DNA of 64,000 nt from Blepharisma stoltei (lineage: Eukaryota > Ciliophora > Heterotrichea > Heterotrichida > Blepharismidae). The position numbers and the translations under genes were made by a program. Below the pieces are notes generated by a model. It made no database searches. It saw nothing but the letters and a program-made list of their open reading frames with translations, and was not told the DNA's origin. Shown piece by piece: positions 63,810-64,000 of this stretch (positions within the stretch are counted from its first letter, which is position 1; each line of letters opens with the position of its first letter). Location of the stretch: NCBI GenBank assembly GCA_914767885.1, contig CAJZBQ010000011.1, forward strand, positions 1,116,001 to 1,180,000. The letters are read 5' to 3'.

Positions 63810-64000
63810 ATTAATCGAGTATTAAAGTATATATAATTTTCAGTAAATTCAGTCTTTTGAGTAAAAATTCAAATGGAGTTCCATGAAATAAGTTATCATA
63901 TTAATAAAATAGGTAAATTATAAATGAAGGCAAAATAGGCTCTTTTGTTAATAGATAATTCGAATATTAGGAAAATAAAGAGCACTTTTACAGCAGAATA
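63810..64000. other. 3' flank at window edge
   Basis: AT-rich spacer after the LRR gene; nothing recognised before the window ends. Confidence 0.5.

Noticed and set aside
1-64000. Bacterial contamination or transfer because of the histidine kinase and GC-rich blocks
   Set aside because: The kinase has ciliate codon use, TGA-Trp, a 16-nt intron and an IES. The GC-rich blocks are insertions with target duplications within ciliate DNA.
1-64000. Stentor as source
   Set aside because: Stentor shares 15-nt introns but uses the standard code with TGA as stop, which would break most genes here.
1-64000. CRISPR arrays or operons
   Set aside because: No regularly spaced identical repeats with unique spacers; genes are separate eukaryotic units.

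Overview
This window looks like germline (micronuclear) DNA of a heterotrich ciliate, most likely Blepharisma. In-frame TGA reads as tryptophan in many genes, and genes end in TAA or TAG. Seven genuine introns are only 15-16 nt long (GT...AG). At least fifteen interruptions, 64 to 866 bp long, are bounded by TA dinucleotides; removing one TA copy plus the interior restores the reading frame and continuous protein homology in fourteen coding cases (one further case has an unresolved gene end). These are internal eliminated sequences (IESs). The species name is an inference from the code, the intron size, the TA-bounded IESs and the MITE load.

Region by region. 1-15.2 kb: a one-sided (minus-strand) cluster of arrestin-domain genes (three intact, several decayed) with one ABCG half-transporter and a stray 57-bp piece of a second ABCG copy. 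The cluster is riddled with transposon-derived insertions. 15.3-18.3 kb: a tRNA-Gly(GCC) and a large WD40 protein. 19-26 kb: an EF-hand protein, an AMMECR1 protein, a SPOC-like protein, an unknown basic protein and an EamA-type transporter split by an 866-bp composite IES. 26.6-38.3 kb: a CDPK7-like EF-hand/PH/kinase, a FAM135-type lipase with two IESs, a PX-START protein whose START domain is split by an IES, an EXO1-type nuclease and an unknown protein. 38.3-46.4 kb: gene-poor, then a tandemly duplicated two-gene unit (unknown protein X plus a Rab-like GTPase), one unit decayed and one intact after removal of three IESs and one intron. 46.8-51.7 kb: a hybrid histidine kinase, a small antisense gene with a MITE-derived IES, and a repetitive D-I-x-G-A-K-P protein. 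52.6-63.8 kb: a tryparedoxin/nucleoredoxin-like protein, a basic protein with a palindromic IES, a Cache-domain membrane protein with two IESs, an SLC9B-type cation/proton antiporter, an unknown protein, two omega-like glutathione transferases (one with an IES) and an LRRC45-like LRR/coiled-coil protein.

Two kinds of mobile DNA dominate. (1) MITEs with TTACTCCCCCC-type ends share one architecture: a near-perfect hairpin at one end and two direct copies of the same stem motif at the other. The stem motif itself differs completely between families. One long member (8319-9529) still carries a broken helix-turn-helix transposase piece. (2) GC-rich retroposon-like insertions of about 400-670 bp have a head near AAAATGG(C/T), often a simple-repeat tail, and 9-20 bp target-site duplications. 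Each clear duplication contains a TA, so TA-to-TA excision can restore the empty site exactly; in four genes this is frame-perfect. The genes themselves show no operon logic; each is a separate ciliate gene with short intergenic spacers.
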